A DNA stretch of 40,621 bases from an uncultured Christensenella sp. (GCA_949284695.1 CASDWJ010000031.1:1-40621); one strand, 5' to 3'. Shown: positions 7,774 through 15,572, numbered from the stretch's first letter. Program-made: numbers and translations. Notes: generated by a model not told the origin, from the letters alone.

Positions 7774-7858
7774 GAGGGTAGTTGAGTGAAGGTTTGAGAT
7801 GGTTTTTGCAAATCTGTACACAAGCCGACAAGGTCGGAAGATAAAGGAGAAGAATTTT

Positions 7859-8266
7859 ATGGCATACGAACTCAAAGGCACTTTCGTCTATTCCAAGACG
7901 GCAAAGGGGAATTTCAATTTCAGACTCAAGGCTCCCAACAAGGAGACGATCGCGGTTTGCGAAGGAGTGTATACAGATCTCAAGAGTTGCAAGGCGGGTA
8001 TTGATTCCGTCCGCAAGTTCTGCACGATCGACAAGATAGAGGATCAGACTCTCGCGCGCGGCTTCGAGACTCTGACCAATCCCAAATATGAGATCTACGT
8101 CGACAAACAGGGTAAGTTCCGTTACCGTCTCAAGGCGAACAACGGCAATCTGCTGTGCATTTCCGAGGAGGGTTACGCAAGCAAGGCGAGTTGCAAGGCG
8201 GGCATCGCCAGCGTCGCCAAGTGGGCGCCCGGTGCGGATATGGTGTCCGAGGAAGATTATAAATAA
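7859..8266 (+). CDS. YegP-like protein with two DUF1508 repeats
   Basis: 135 residues from the ATG preceded by AAAGGAG. An in-frame upstream start at 7799 would add 20 residues but lacks that site. Two homologous units are visible: residues about 4-52 (YELKGTFVYSKTAKGNFNFRLKA, then TDLKSCKAGIDSVRKF) and about 78-126 (YEIYVDKQGKFRYRLKANNG, then ASKASCKAGIASVAKW). Each is the strand-strand-strand-helix unit of DUF1508, in which a residue pair like KAG/NGI precedes a short helix. The biochemical role of the family is not established. It is a single-gene unit with a consensus promoter and a strong terminator. Confidence 0.85.
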   Translation: MAYELKGTFVYSKTAKGNFNFRLKAPNKETIAVCEGVYTDLKSCKAGIDSVRKFCTIDKIEDQTLARGFETLTNPKYEIYVDKQGKFRYRLKANNGNLLCISEEGYASKASCKAGIASVAKWAPGADMVSEEDYK

Positions 8267-8301
8267 TATTTTCCAGCAGATAAACAACAGAATAAAAAAT
8301 C

Positions 8302-8329
8302 ACGCGTCGGGCGACCGACGCGTTTTTTA
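8302..8329 (+). terminator. Rho-independent terminator after the YegP-like gene
   Basis: ACGCGTCGG (8302-8310), GCGA loop, CCGACGCGT (8315-8323), then six T. Confidence 0.92.
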
Positions 8330-8420
8330 TGCCTCTCCATACCTGCCTTGAGGTCATATAAAAGGCGGCAAGCAAAAGAAAAGTATCGGGCAGGAGAGAC
8401 CTTAGCCGATACGGGCATGT

Positions 8421-8458
8421 CGGGAAATATCCCGATCGCGCGATCGAAAGAGATCGGG
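8421..8458. repeat. Nested inverted repeats downstream of azlD
   Basis: CGGGA-AATA-TCCCG lies at about 8421-8434. The perfect palindrome CGATCGCGCGATCG lies at 8433-8446. CCCGATC (8431-8437) can also pair with GATCGGG (8452-8458). These are alternative, mutually exclusive hairpins in the 3' region of the azlCD transcript. Without a T-tract they are not a classic terminator. Confidence 0.4.
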
Positions 8459-8482
8459 GCTCCCGAGCGTCGGAATATAAAA

Positions 8483-8800
8483 TCAGATCGCAGAGAGAAG
8501 GAGTTCCGTGAGGAATACCGCCGCCGTGGCGGAAAGGGCGACCGTGAGCAGACCTCTCCTGAAAAACGAGAGTATAGCGGCGACTGCCGTGCCGACGAGC
8601 GCGGAGATCAGACTGCCCGTAGAATAGAATACCATAGGAAAGACCATCGCGCTGAGTACACCGTAAGGCAGATATTCGAAGAAGGAGAGCACGCGCACGT
8701 TGGTGATTTTCTTGCGCACGAGCACCGTGGTAAGCACGCGGCAGAGATATGTCAGCGCCGCCATCAGCGCTATTTTCCAGACGACGTCGAGGGCGTTCAT
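8483..8800 (-). CDS. azlD: AzlD-family branched-chain amino acid transport subunit
   Basis: 105 residues, hydrophobic, with about three to four membrane segments (ALMAALTYLCRVLTTVLV, VLSAMVFPMVF, ALVGTAVAAILSFF, LLTVALSATAAVFLTELLL). The TYLCRVL motif near the N-terminus is typical of AzlD. With AzlC it forms a small exporter for branched-chain amino acids and analogues. Its start overlaps the azlC stop by 4 nt, so translation is coupled. Ordinary length. Confidence 0.88.
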   Translation of the reverse strand: MNALDVVWKIALMAALTYLCRVLTTVLVRKKITNVRVLSFFEYLPYGVLSAMVFPMVFYSTGSLISALVGTAVAAILSFFRRGLLTVALSATAAVFLTELLLSAI

Positions 8801-9633
8801 TGCGTGCCTCCGTTTTTGTCGCCGCCGTTGCAGACGTCGGAATTTTCTTTACCTGTTTCGACTTTTTCAAGTATTTCTCCGTTTTGAGAGACGGCGTTTG
8901 CCGACGCGTTGCCGAAGATCACGCCGTCAGTTTTAACGTGTTCCGTCGCGGGACGTATCGGGAAGAAGATCGCGCCTATCGCCGACGAAAAAACGCCGCA
9001 TACGATTATCGCCCAGCCCGACGAGAGCTTGTTCAGCCCGGGCACGTAGTAGAACAGACAGCTCGTCGCTATCGCGGTAAGCACGACGGTCAGTACGGCT
9101 TTGGACGTGCGGCAGGGCGGTATGACGATGGCGATGAACATCGCGTAGAGCGCGATACCGAATGCGCTGAGCAGACTCTGCGGGAGCACGTTGCCCGCGA
9201 GTGCGCCGAGCAGGGTACCGCCCACCCAACCCGCATATGCGGTCAGAGATACGCCGAGAAAGTATTCGAACGTAACGTCTTTGAGCTGTCTCATGGATAC
9301 GGCATAGTTCTCGTCTGTCAGACCGAACGCTATTATCAGCCTTTGCCATACCGTGGTTTTCTTGTCGAGTTTCTGAGAGAGGGAGACCCCCATAAGAGCG
9401 TAACGCGCGTTGATGACGAGCATTGTAGCGACGAGTTCTGCCACGCTGCCCGCTGCGGCGATCAGATCCATTCCCGCGAACTGACCCGTGCCCGTGTAGT
9501 TGGTCACCGAGCACAAAAGCGGCATCCACCAGGTGAAGCCTTTTGCAACGCAGCTTACGCCGAAGGTGAACGACACCGTCAGATATCCGAGCATGATGGG
9601 TATGCCGTCGCGGCATCCGTGTCTGAAACGCAT
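8797..9633 (-). CDS. azlC: AzlC-family branched-chain amino acid permease
   Basis: 278 residues. Begins with the AzlC signature (MRFRHGCRDGIPIMLGYLTVSFTFGV) and contains TNYTGTGQFAGMDLI, NARYALMGVSLS and GLTDENYAVS, all characteristic of AzlC/YgaZ permeases. Several membrane segments fill residues about 12-225. The last about 45 residues are hydrophilic and longer than in YgaZ, with no recognised domain. Forms an export complex with AzlD, encoded next. The two-gene unit is transcribed away from the nitrogen cluster from its own promoter. Confidence 0.9.
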   Translation of the reverse strand: MRFRHGCRDGIPIMLGYLTVSFTFGVSCVAKGFTWWMPLLCSVTNYTGTGQFAGMDLIAAAGSVAELVATMLVINARYALMGVSLSQKLDKKTTVWQRLIIAFGLTDENYAVSMRQLKDVTFEYFLGVSLTAYAGWVGGTLLGALAGNVLPQSLLSAFGIALYAMFIAIVIPPCRTSKAVLTVVLTAIATSCLFYYVPGLNKLSSGWAIIVCGVFSSAIGAIFFPIRPATEHVKTDGVIFGNASANAVSQNGEILEKVETGKENSDVCNGGDKNGGTQ

Positions 9634-9666
9634 TTTACTCTCCCGCCGCGGTTTGCGGCAAACACT

Positions 9667-9695
9667 ATGATACCACTATAGACGCGCGCGGGCAA
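9667..9695 (-). promoter_or_regulatory. Promoter of azlCD
   Basis: On the minus strand: TTGCCC (9690-9695), 17-nt spacer, TATCAT (9667-9672). The azlC start codon lies 33 nt downstream of the -10 box. Confidence 0.6.
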
Positions 9696-9994
9696 ACGAA
9701 ATCGCGGGGTTGAGAAAAATACTCCCCCATCAATGGACGTGGAGGCGCATAAGCGAGAAGATATCGCGTCTGCGCGGTCGAGAATGTCGCAAGGACTAAA
9801 AACCGATGCGTCAGCGTTGAAGCGAGTCGGGAGAGGGATGCTTTTTGCAAGGTCACGCACGCTTCGGACGGAAAAAGAGGGTACCGTCGTAAAAAAGCCG
9901 CGTTTTTTCGCGGCAAAAATCAAGATCAGAGATGATCGGGACGCAGAAAGCGTTTTGCGTTGCCGTAGGCAAGAGACCGACCCGAAGCGCAACG
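9696..9994. other. Intergenic stretch between azlC and the ANTAR gene
   Basis: No gene seen. Apart from the azlCD promoter at its left edge and the minus-strand terminator at 9891-9914, I find no structured element. Confidence 0.4.
9891..9914 (-). terminator. Rho-independent terminator of the glutamate synthase / glutamine synthetase operon
   Basis: Read on the minus strand: GCCGCG, a six-A loop, CGCGGC, then six T (9891-9896). It lies 80 nt after the ANTAR gene stop codon. Confidence 0.85.
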
Positions 9995-10579
9995 TTATTT
10001 GTAGGTGTTGATTATGCCTTTGGCGACTTCGAGCTTCGATACGCACCTGTCCATAGCCTGTTTTTCTATGTATCTGTGCGCGTCCGCTTCGGTCATCTTG
10101 AGCACGTCGATGAGAAGCCATTTGGCGCGGTTGACAGCCCTTATCTCCTCCATTTTCTGCTGTACGGTCTGCGCGGTCTTTTCATAGCGTCTCATTCTCT
10201 CTCTCGTCGCGCGTACCCAGTCCAGCGCCTGCGTGACCATTTGCGGCGAGGACGGTACGGGGAGGGTGAGCACGCCGAAGTCGGTCACTTTGGCGTATAT
10301 TTCGGCATAGAGTTCCCGCCTGACGAACAGAAGCGCGACAGAGCTCTTTTCGCTGCACACGTCTATCGCGAGTTTTGCCGCGCGGTCGTCGGCGTGTATG
10401 CCGTTGACGATCACTACGTCGAACTCGCGCTCGAGCATTGCGCGTTTAGCGGCGGCGGAGTCTGTCACGTTCACGACGGGCGAGAAGGTGCTTTCGGGGA
10501 GCAAAGAGGACAGGGAAGTCGAAAACTTCCCGCTATCGGAAACGGTCAGCACGCTGTAAACTCGTTCCTTGAAGTCCAT
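9995..10579 (-). CDS. ANTAR-domain RNA-binding antitermination regulator with pseudo-receiver
   Basis: 194 residues. The N-terminal about 120 residues have the receiver fold pattern, but the phosphorylation site is lost: the strand ending in FDVVIVNG has Asn where the acceptor Asp belongs, and the conserved lysine region reads LPVPSS. A helical linker (about 120-140) leads to the ANTAR domain (about 145-190): VNRAKWLLIDVLKMTEADAH, RYIEKQAMD. ANTAR dimers bind paired RNA hairpins with A1/G4 hexaloops and block terminator formation. The gene is last in the operon, 24 nt after glnA. The leaders of this operon and the divergent glnN operon carry matching candidate targets. Confidence 0.9.
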   Translation of the reverse strand: MDFKERVYSVLTVSDSGKFSTSLSSLLPESTFSPVVNVTDSAAAKRAMLEREFDVVIVNGIHADDRAAKLAIDVCSEKSSVALLFVRRELYAEIYAKVTDFGVLTLPVPSSPQMVTQALDWVRATRERMRRYEKTAQTVQQKMEEIRAVNRAKWLLIDVLKMTEADAHRYIEKQAMDRCVSKLEVAKGIINTYK

Positions 10580-10603
10580 TTGTCCTCCTTTATCTGTCAG
10601 CCG

Positions 10604-11815
10604 TCAGATGCGGCAATATGCGGCGATCACTTCTTTTGGCAGACACTCGGCTACAAAACCGCTTGCCGCCGCCACTTGCGCCGCTTCGGTCGCGTCGGAC
10701 GGAAGGGTGCGGTATCCGGCAAGCGTTGAGGAATCTGCGGTGAAAAAGTTGACGTTTGCGGGCTCGGGAAGGGCGAGCTTGTTCTTTATGCCGTAAAGTC
10801 CCGCGTGGATCAGCAGAGCGAACGCGAGATACGGGTTGGCGGCGGAGTCGGGCGAGCGGAGTTCCGCACGTCTGTATTCTCCGACAGCCGCGGGTATTCT
10901 TATCAGCTGGGAGCGGTTCTCGGCAGACCAGGAGATATAGCGTGGCGCCTTGTTGTTGCCGAGGCGCGCATAAGACTCTTTCGTCGGGTTGAGGAATATC
11001 GTCATGTCGCGTATCTTGTCGAGAATGCCGGCTATCACGCAGGGCATGAGTTCTTCGTGTCTGCCGCCTGATACCGACATATTGATATGCAGTCCGTTGC
11101 CGGGCGCTTCTCTGAGCGGTTTTGCTGAAAAGTCTGCCCACAACCCGTTCCTTGCGGCTATCGTCTGCACTACGGAACGGAAGGTGACCGCGTTGTCCGC
11201 GGCGGTAAGAGCGTCGGAATATCTGAAGTCGATCTCGTTCTGACCGGGACCTTCTTCGTGGTGCGAGCCTTCGGGCACGATGCCCATTCTCTCGAGTGTC
11301 AGGCATATCTCGCGCCTGACGTTTTCTCCGCGGTCGAGAGGCGCGACGTCCATATATCCCGCGTTGTCGTACGGGACGTCGGTCGGGTTGCCGTGCTCGT
11401 CGAGGCGGAACAGATAGAATTCCATTTCTGCGCCGAAGTTGAAAGAGTAACCCGCTTTTTTAGCCTCGTCTATCGCCTTTATCAGTATGCCGCGGGTGTC
11501 GCTTACGAAGGGCGAGCCGTCGGGGTAACTGACGCTGCAGAACATTCTGACCACCTTGCCGTGCTCGGGTCTCCACGGGAGTACGGTCAGCGTGGACGGG
11601 TCGGGATGCAGGAACAGATCGCTGTGCGCGACGTCGCCGAATCCCGCTATCGCCGAAGCGTCGATCGCGATGCCGTATCTGAATACGCGGCTGAGTTCGG
11701 TCGGCATAACCGAGATGTTTTTCTGATTGCCGAATACGTCGCAGAACGCGAGACGTATGAATTTGACGTCTTCCTCTCTGACGTACTGCAGGACTTCGTC
11801 TGAAGTGTAATTCAT
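10604..11815 (-). CDS. glnA: Glutamine synthetase type I, short form
   Basis: Makes glutamine from glutamate, ammonia and ATP. 403 residues, shorter than the usual 440-470 of type I. Landmarks in order: VRMFCSVSYPDGSPF, FGAEMEFYLF, the ATP/metal stretch SHHEEGPGQNEIDF, GNGLHINMS, the active-site segment YISWSAENRSQLIRIP, and RRAELRSPDSAANPYLAFALL near the C-terminus. The C-terminal tail is trimmed and there is no adenylylation loop, as expected in Bacillota. It lies between the glutamate synthase GXGXG gene and the ANTAR gene, 14 and 24 nt apart, in one operon. A second, unrelated-class synthetase (GSIII) is encoded on the divergent operon. Confidence 0.94.
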   Translation of the reverse strand: MNYTSDEVLQYVREEDVKFIRLAFCDVFGNQKNISVMPTELSRVFRYGIAIDASAIAGFGDVAHSDLFLHPDPSTLTVLPWRPEHGKVVRMFCSVSYPDGSPFVSDTRGILIKAIDEAKKAGYSFNFGAEMEFYLFRLDEHGNPTDVPYDNAGYMDVAPLDRGENVRREICLTLERMGIVPEGSHHEEGPGQNEIDFRYSDALTAADNAVTFRSVVQTIAARNGLWADFSAKPLREAPGNGLHINMSVSGGRHEELMPCVIAGILDKIRDMTIFLNPTKESYARLGNNKAPRYISWSAENRSQLIRIPAAVGEYRRAELRSPDSAANPYLAFALLIHAGLYGIKNKLALPEPANVNFFTADSSTLAGYRTLPSDATEAAQVAAASGFVAECLPKEVIAAYCRI

Positions 11816-11829
11816 GATATCACCTTTTA

Positions 11830-12552
11830 TCAGTTTTCTACGTACATGCGTTTGTACGGGTTTGCGCTGTCGGGGGTCACGAGGGTGAACGGGGAGGAGA
11901 GCACTTCGCGTTCGTCGAGACCGAAAATGCGGCAGAATTCCTGTATATGCGGCTTAGCGTAGTCGACGTCGTCTGACGTAGCCGCCCTCGCGGTGACCTT
12001 GTCGGGGAACACGACCCCGTCGGCGTTGCCTCTCAGCAGGACTTTGCCGCCGTGCATGCCCGCGCAGGGGAAGTTGCCGACGATGCGTTTGCCGTCCTTG
12101 TTGAGACCGAGCACGACAATCAGCCCGCCCGCCTGATACTCGCCGAGGAAACTGCCGCATCTGCCGCCGATTATGATGACGGGCGACTTGCCGCGGTATT
12201 CTTTCATATGGATGCCCGCGCGGTAGCCCGCGTTGCCTTTTATATAGATTTTCCCGCCGCGCATAGCGTATCCGGGAGCGTCGCCCGCATTGCCGCGCAC
12301 GATGATCTCGCCTTCGTTCATCGTATCGCCGACCGCGTCCTGCGCGTTGCCGTCCACGAATATCTTCGCACCGTTGAGGTAGGCGCCCAGCGCGTTGCCG
12401 GGGATGCCTTTGATGTTGATGGTCTTGTCAGACAGCCCTGCGCCGATAAATCTTTCGCCAATGCAGCCGACTATCTCGCAGTCCTCTTTTGCGGCTCTGA
12501 CTCTTTCGTTGAGAGCGGCGTTGTCCGTCGCGCGCGCGTTCAATATTATCAT
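11830..12552 (-). CDS. Glutamate synthase, stand-alone GXGXG structural domain
   Basis: 240 residues from the ATG at 12552, chosen because AAGGAGG lies directly upstream. An earlier in-frame start at 12618 would overlap the preceding gene and has no such site. The body is a right-handed beta helix built from repeats with G-x-x-G-x-x-x-G spacing (GNALGAYLNGAKIFVDGNAQ, GDTMNEGEIIVRGNAGDAPG, GKIYIKGNAGYRAG). This corresponds to the C-terminal domain of large-subunit glutamate synthase, which braces the ammonia channel. In this organism it is a separate polypeptide, as in archaea and some Clostridia. Confidence 0.9.
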   Translation of the reverse strand: MIILNARATDNAALNERVRAAKEDCEIVGCIGERFIGAGLSDKTINIKGIPGNALGAYLNGAKIFVDGNAQDAVGDTMNEGEIIVRGNAGDAPGYAMRGGKIYIKGNAGYRAGIHMKEYRGKSPVIIIGGRCGSFLGEYQAGGLIVVLGLNKDGKRIVGNFPCAGMHGGKVLLRGNADGVVFPDKVTARAATSDDVDYAKPHIQEFCRIFGLDEREVLSSPFTLVTPDSANPYKRMYVEN

Positions 12553-12595
12553 TATAACATACCTCCTTGAATTTGACCAGATAAAAAGGGTGACT

Positions 12596-14101
12596 TTATT
12601 CGCCCGCGTGAGCGACACCGAGCACGCTCAGCTCTTTTTCGGTAAGACCTATGCCGCGTAGCATGAGTCTGTTGCCTCTCAGCGCTTCTATCGAGTTTAT
12701 GCCCATGCCGCCCATGATCTCCATGATCTCGTGCTTCCAGGCTGTCAGAAGATTGACGAGACGGCGCGCGCCTTCTTCGGGGTCAAGTCGTCTGACGAGG
12801 TCGGGGTTCTGCGTTGCGATGCCCCAGTTGCATTTGCCGCTCTGGCAGTTGCGGCACATATGACAGCCGAGAGCTATCAGCGCGGCGGTCGCGATATAAC
12901 AAGCGTCCGCTCCGAGCGCGATCGCCTTGACTACGTCTGTGGAGTTGCGTATACTGCCGCCCACGACGAGCGACACGTCGTTCCTTATGCCTTCGTCGCG
13001 CAGACGCGTATCCACGGCGGCGAGCGCGAGTTCTACGGGTATGCCCACGTTATCGCGTATGCGTGTGGGAGCCGCGCCGGTACCGCCTCTGAAGCCGTCG
13101 ATCGCTATCACGTCCGCGCCGCTTCTCGCGATACCGCTCGCTATCGCGGCGATGTTGTGCACGGCGGCGATCTTGACTATCACCGGCTTTTTGTATTCTG
13201 TCGCCTCTTTGAGCGAGAACACGAGCTGGCGCAGATCTTCTATCGAGTAGATGTCGTGGTGCGGTGCGGGAGAGATCGCGTCCGAGCCTTCGGGTATCAT
13301 TCTCGTGCGCGATACGTCCCCTACGATTTTAGACCCGGGCAGGTGTCCGCCTATGCCGGGTTTTGCGCCCTGACCCATTTTTATCTCTATCGCCGCGCCC
13401 GCTTCGAGGTAGTCCTTGTGCACGCCGAATCTGCCCGAAGCCACCTGTACTATCGTGTTTGCGCCATAGCCGTAAAAGTTCTCGTGCAGACCGCCTTCGC
13501 CCGTGTTGTAACAGGTGCCGAGCTTAGTCGCCGCGGCGGCGAGAGCGGCGTGAGCATTGTAGCTGATAGAGCCGTAACTCATCGCGGAAAAGAGGATGGG
13601 CAGTTCGAGCGTGAGGCGGGGAGGAAGATCGCAAATCAGGCGCCCGTGTTCGTCACGCGATATTTCGGACGGCTTCTTGCCGAGGAAAACACGCGTCTCC
13701 ATCGGCTCTCTCAAAGGATCTATCGGCGGGTTGGTGACCTGCGAAGCGTTGAGGAGCAGTTTGTCCCAATATACGGGGAAAGGCTGAGGATTGCCCATCG
13801 ACGAGAGCAGTACGCCGCCGCTTCCCGCCTGCTTCATTATTTCTTTTATCGCGTCTCCCGACCAGTTGTAATTTTCTCTGAAGTCGCAGTTGCTCTTTAC
13901 TATTTTGATCGCGTGAGTGGGGCAGGTCGCGACGCAACGCTGGCAGTTGACGCACTTTGCGTCGTCGTTGAGCAGAGTCTTGCCGTCGGACGCGCGGTAG
14001 TGCACGCCGTAAGAGCACTCGCGCACGCAGAGGCCGCAGTTGGTGCATCGGCTTTCCCGTCTTTCCACTTCGTAACGCGGATATATATAATCTGTCTGCA
14101 T
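12596..14101 (-). CDS. Glutamate synthase, ferredoxin + FMN synthase subunit
   Basis: 501 residues. Converts 2-oxoglutarate plus ammonia to glutamate, using electrons from its Fe-S clusters. The N-terminus holds two [4Fe-4S] ferredoxin motifs (Cys19/22/25/29 and Cys50/53/56/60). The FMN-binding barrel follows: SYGSISYNAHAALAAAATKL, GQGAKPGIGGHLPG, IDGFRGGTGAAP, VVGGSIRNSTDVVKAIALGA. The [3Fe-4S] cluster cysteines are 413, 416, 419 and 424 (CHMCRNCQSGKC). This is the archaeal-type domain split. No gltD-like NADPH subunit is present, so electrons may come from ferredoxin or an unlinked partner. Start codon and upstream stop share one base (TGATG). Confidence 0.93.
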   Translation of the reverse strand: MQTDYIYPRYEVERRESRCTNCGLCVRECSYGVHYRASDGKTLLNDDAKCVNCQRCVATCPTHAIKIVKSNCDFRENYNWSGDAIKEIMKQAGSGGVLLSSMGNPQPFPVYWDKLLLNASQVTNPPIDPLREPMETRVFLGKKPSEISRDEHGRLICDLPPRLTLELPILFSAMSYGSISYNAHAALAAAATKLGTCYNTGEGGLHENFYGYGANTIVQVASGRFGVHKDYLEAGAAIEIKMGQGAKPGIGGHLPGSKIVGDVSRTRMIPEGSDAISPAPHHDIYSIEDLRQLVFSLKEATEYKKPVIVKIAAVHNIAAIASGIARSGADVIAIDGFRGGTGAAPTRIRDNVGIPVELALAAVDTRLRDEGIRNDVSLVVGGSIRNSTDVVKAIALGADACYIATAALIALGCHMCRNCQSGKCNWGIATQNPDLVRRLDPEEGARRLVNLLTAWKHEIMEIMGGMGINSIEALRGNRLMLRGIGLTEKELSVLGVAHAGE

Positions 14102-15195
14102 CAGTATTTACCCTCCTTGACTCTGACTATGACGGGTTCGCCGCCTTCGGGCGCACGCACGTTGACCGCGTCGGGTTCGAGCACGCGTATCGCCGCTTCT
14201 TCGCTCGCTATAAAGACCTTGTCGTCCTTTTCGGCGACGACCATTGAGCGGAGCTTGAGTCTGTCGTTGAGCGCCATCAGACCTCCGTCGAAGCCGAGGA
14301 TTATCGAAAAGGGTCCCGTGACGAGCAGACCCGAGAATATGTTTCTCAGGTAGGTGAGTCTTTCGCGTTCCTCGAGAGGTCTGCTCTCGATCGTGGTCCA
14401 GAAGGGCGCGGCGATCACGCTTGCCGTCTCCTCGAGGGTCAGCCTTTTGCGGCGGAGCAGGTAGTCGGCGATATAAGTGAAGACTTCGGTGTCCGTCTGG
14501 AGCGTACACTTGTAGCCGTACGCCTCTATATATCTGCGGTTGGCGTCGTAGGACGAGATCTCGCCGTTGTGCACGACGGTGTAGTCGAGAAGACTGAACG
14601 GGTGCGCGCCGCCCCACCAGCCGGGGGTATTTGTCGGGTATCTGCCGTGCGCCGTCCAGCAATACGCGCCGTATTCGTCGAGGCGGTAGAACTCGCCGAC
14701 GTCCTCCGGGAAGCCGACCGCTTTGAATACGCCCATATTCTTGCCGCCGGACACGACGTACGCGCCGCTTATCCTGACGTTGATATACATCGCCGCGCGC
14801 GCCACGAATTCGCGCTCGTCGACCTGCGCGTCGGCGATACGCGAGCGCAGAGGCGACAAAAAGTATCTGAATATCAACGGCTCGTCCGTTATCGACGGGA
14901 TCTTGCGCACGGGTATCGGTTCCGCCTTGACTATCTCAAAGCCCTCTTTGAGGAAGTACTCGCACGCTTTTTTGCTTTCCTTGTCTGTGAAAAACATATG
15001 GAAAGCGTAGAAATCCGCCATATCGGGGTATATGCCGTAACCCGCGAAACCGCCGCCGAGGCCGTTGGAGCGTTCGTGCATCGGGACCATGCTGGCGACG
15101 ATCTTTTCTCCGCTCATCAGTTCGCCTTCGCGCGAAATGACCGCGGAAACGGCGCAACCGGACGGTATCCTGACCTGACCTTCTTTCAACAACAT
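14101..15195 (-). CDS. Glutamate synthase, class II glutaminase subunit
   Basis: 364 residues. An N-terminal-nucleophile amidotransferase domain that releases ammonia from glutamine for the synthase subunit. The presumed nucleophile Cys14 is in IPSGCAVSAVI, so 13 residues would have to be removed to expose it. Other landmarks: SNGLGGGFAGYGIYPD, HGRYPTNTPGWWGGAHPFSLLDYTVVHNGEIS (the N-G-E motif is typical of class II domains) and LQTDTEVFTYI. First gene of the minus-strand nitrogen operon. It has its own promoter and a leader attenuator about 94 nt upstream. Confidence 0.92.
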   Translation of the reverse strand: MLLKEGQVRIPSGCAVSAVISREGELMSGEKIVASMVPMHERSNGLGGGFAGYGIYPDMADFYAFHMFFTDKESKKACEYFLKEGFEIVKAEPIPVRKIPSITDEPLIFRYFLSPLRSRIADAQVDEREFVARAAMYINVRISGAYVVSGGKNMGVFKAVGFPEDVGEFYRLDEYGAYCWTAHGRYPTNTPGWWGGAHPFSLLDYTVVHNGEISSYDANRRYIEAYGYKCTLQTDTEVFTYIADYLLRRKRLTLEETASVIAAPFWTTIESRPLEERERLTYLRNIFSGLLVTGPFSIILGFDGGLMALNDRLKLRSMVVAEKDDKVFIASEEAAIRVLEPDAVNVRAPEGGEPVIVRVKEGKY

Positions 15196-15288
15196 AATGA
15201 TTTCTCCTTTATCCGACGGGTATGACGGACGCGTTGCGGACGCTTTATCCGCGCCTCCCGCGGCAATGTCTTACCGTATATCGGATAT

Positions 15289-15355
15289 AAAAAAAGACAA
15301 AGGCGCGCGTTTTCGAGGACAATTATCCTCAAAAACGAACGCCTTTGCCCGTTTG
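15289..15355 (-). promoter_or_regulatory. Leader attenuator of the glutamate synthase operon with candidate ANTAR hairpin
   Basis: Read on the minus strand, the leader starts near 15354 and folds at once into a 24-bp hairpin (arms within 15349-15296, one U.C mismatch, a 6-nt UAAUUG loop) followed by seven T (15289-15295). The ATG is still about 94 nt away, so this terminator lies inside the leader. An alternative 5' hairpin pairs AAACGGGC with GUUCGUUU around hexaloop AAAGGC (A at 1, G at 4). It uses bases needed for the terminator's outer stem, so the two exclude each other. Confidence 0.72.
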
Positions 15356-15359
15356 CCAG

Positions 15360-15389
15360 ATTATAGCATTAAGATATGCGTTCCGTCAA
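15360..15389 (-). promoter_or_regulatory. Promoter of the glutamate synthase / glutamine synthetase operon
   Basis: Minus strand: TTGACG (15384-15389), 18-nt spacer, TATAAT (15360-15365). The divergent glnN promoter has its -35 box 67 bp away. The space between them holds an A/T-rich inverted repeat (CAAAA...TTTTG, about 15423-15446) that could be an UP element or operator. Confidence 0.78.
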
Positions 15390-15456
15390 CTTAAAATAAG
15401 CAAAAAATAAGACTTGTCGGCACAAAAATTTTTCTCGGAAATTTTGTTGAAATCCG

Positions 15457-15485
15457 TTGACAAACGTGTCGCGGTTTTGTATAAT
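15457..15485 (+). promoter_or_regulatory. Consensus promoter of the glnN operon
   Basis: TTGACA (15457-15462), 17-nt spacer, TATAAT (15480-15485): full consensus. Activity is probably limited downstream by the attenuator. Confidence 0.88.
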
Positions 15486-15498
15486 CCAAAACATAAAT

Positions 15499-15554
15499 CA
15501 AACGGGCAATGGCGTCTATGGTAAAAAATCATAGGCGCCGTTGCCCTTTTTTAT
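15499..15554 (+). promoter_or_regulatory. Leader attenuator of the glnN operon with the shared ANTAR-like element
   Basis: A 17-bp hairpin (15504-15520 with 15530-15546; only two U.G pairs disturb Watson-Crick pairing) is followed by six T (15547-15552), ending 20 nt before the glnN ATG. It must be read through for the operon to be expressed. Its 5' side contains CAAACGGGCAATGGCGT (15499-15515), 16 of 17 identical to the other leader (CAAACGGGCAAAGGCGT at 15355-15339 minus). That element can form a short hairpin (GGGC/GUCU, two G.U pairs) with hexaloop AAUGGC, again A1/G4. It is weaker than in the other leader. Confidence 0.72.
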
Positions 15555-15572
15555 TGAAAAGGAGAAACAATT

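Noticed and set aside
15289..15355. T-box or glutamine riboswitch as explanation of the glutamate synthase leader
   Set aside because: There is no T-box sequence or specifier loop, and the leader goes straight into the terminator hairpin with no room for a ligand-binding domain.
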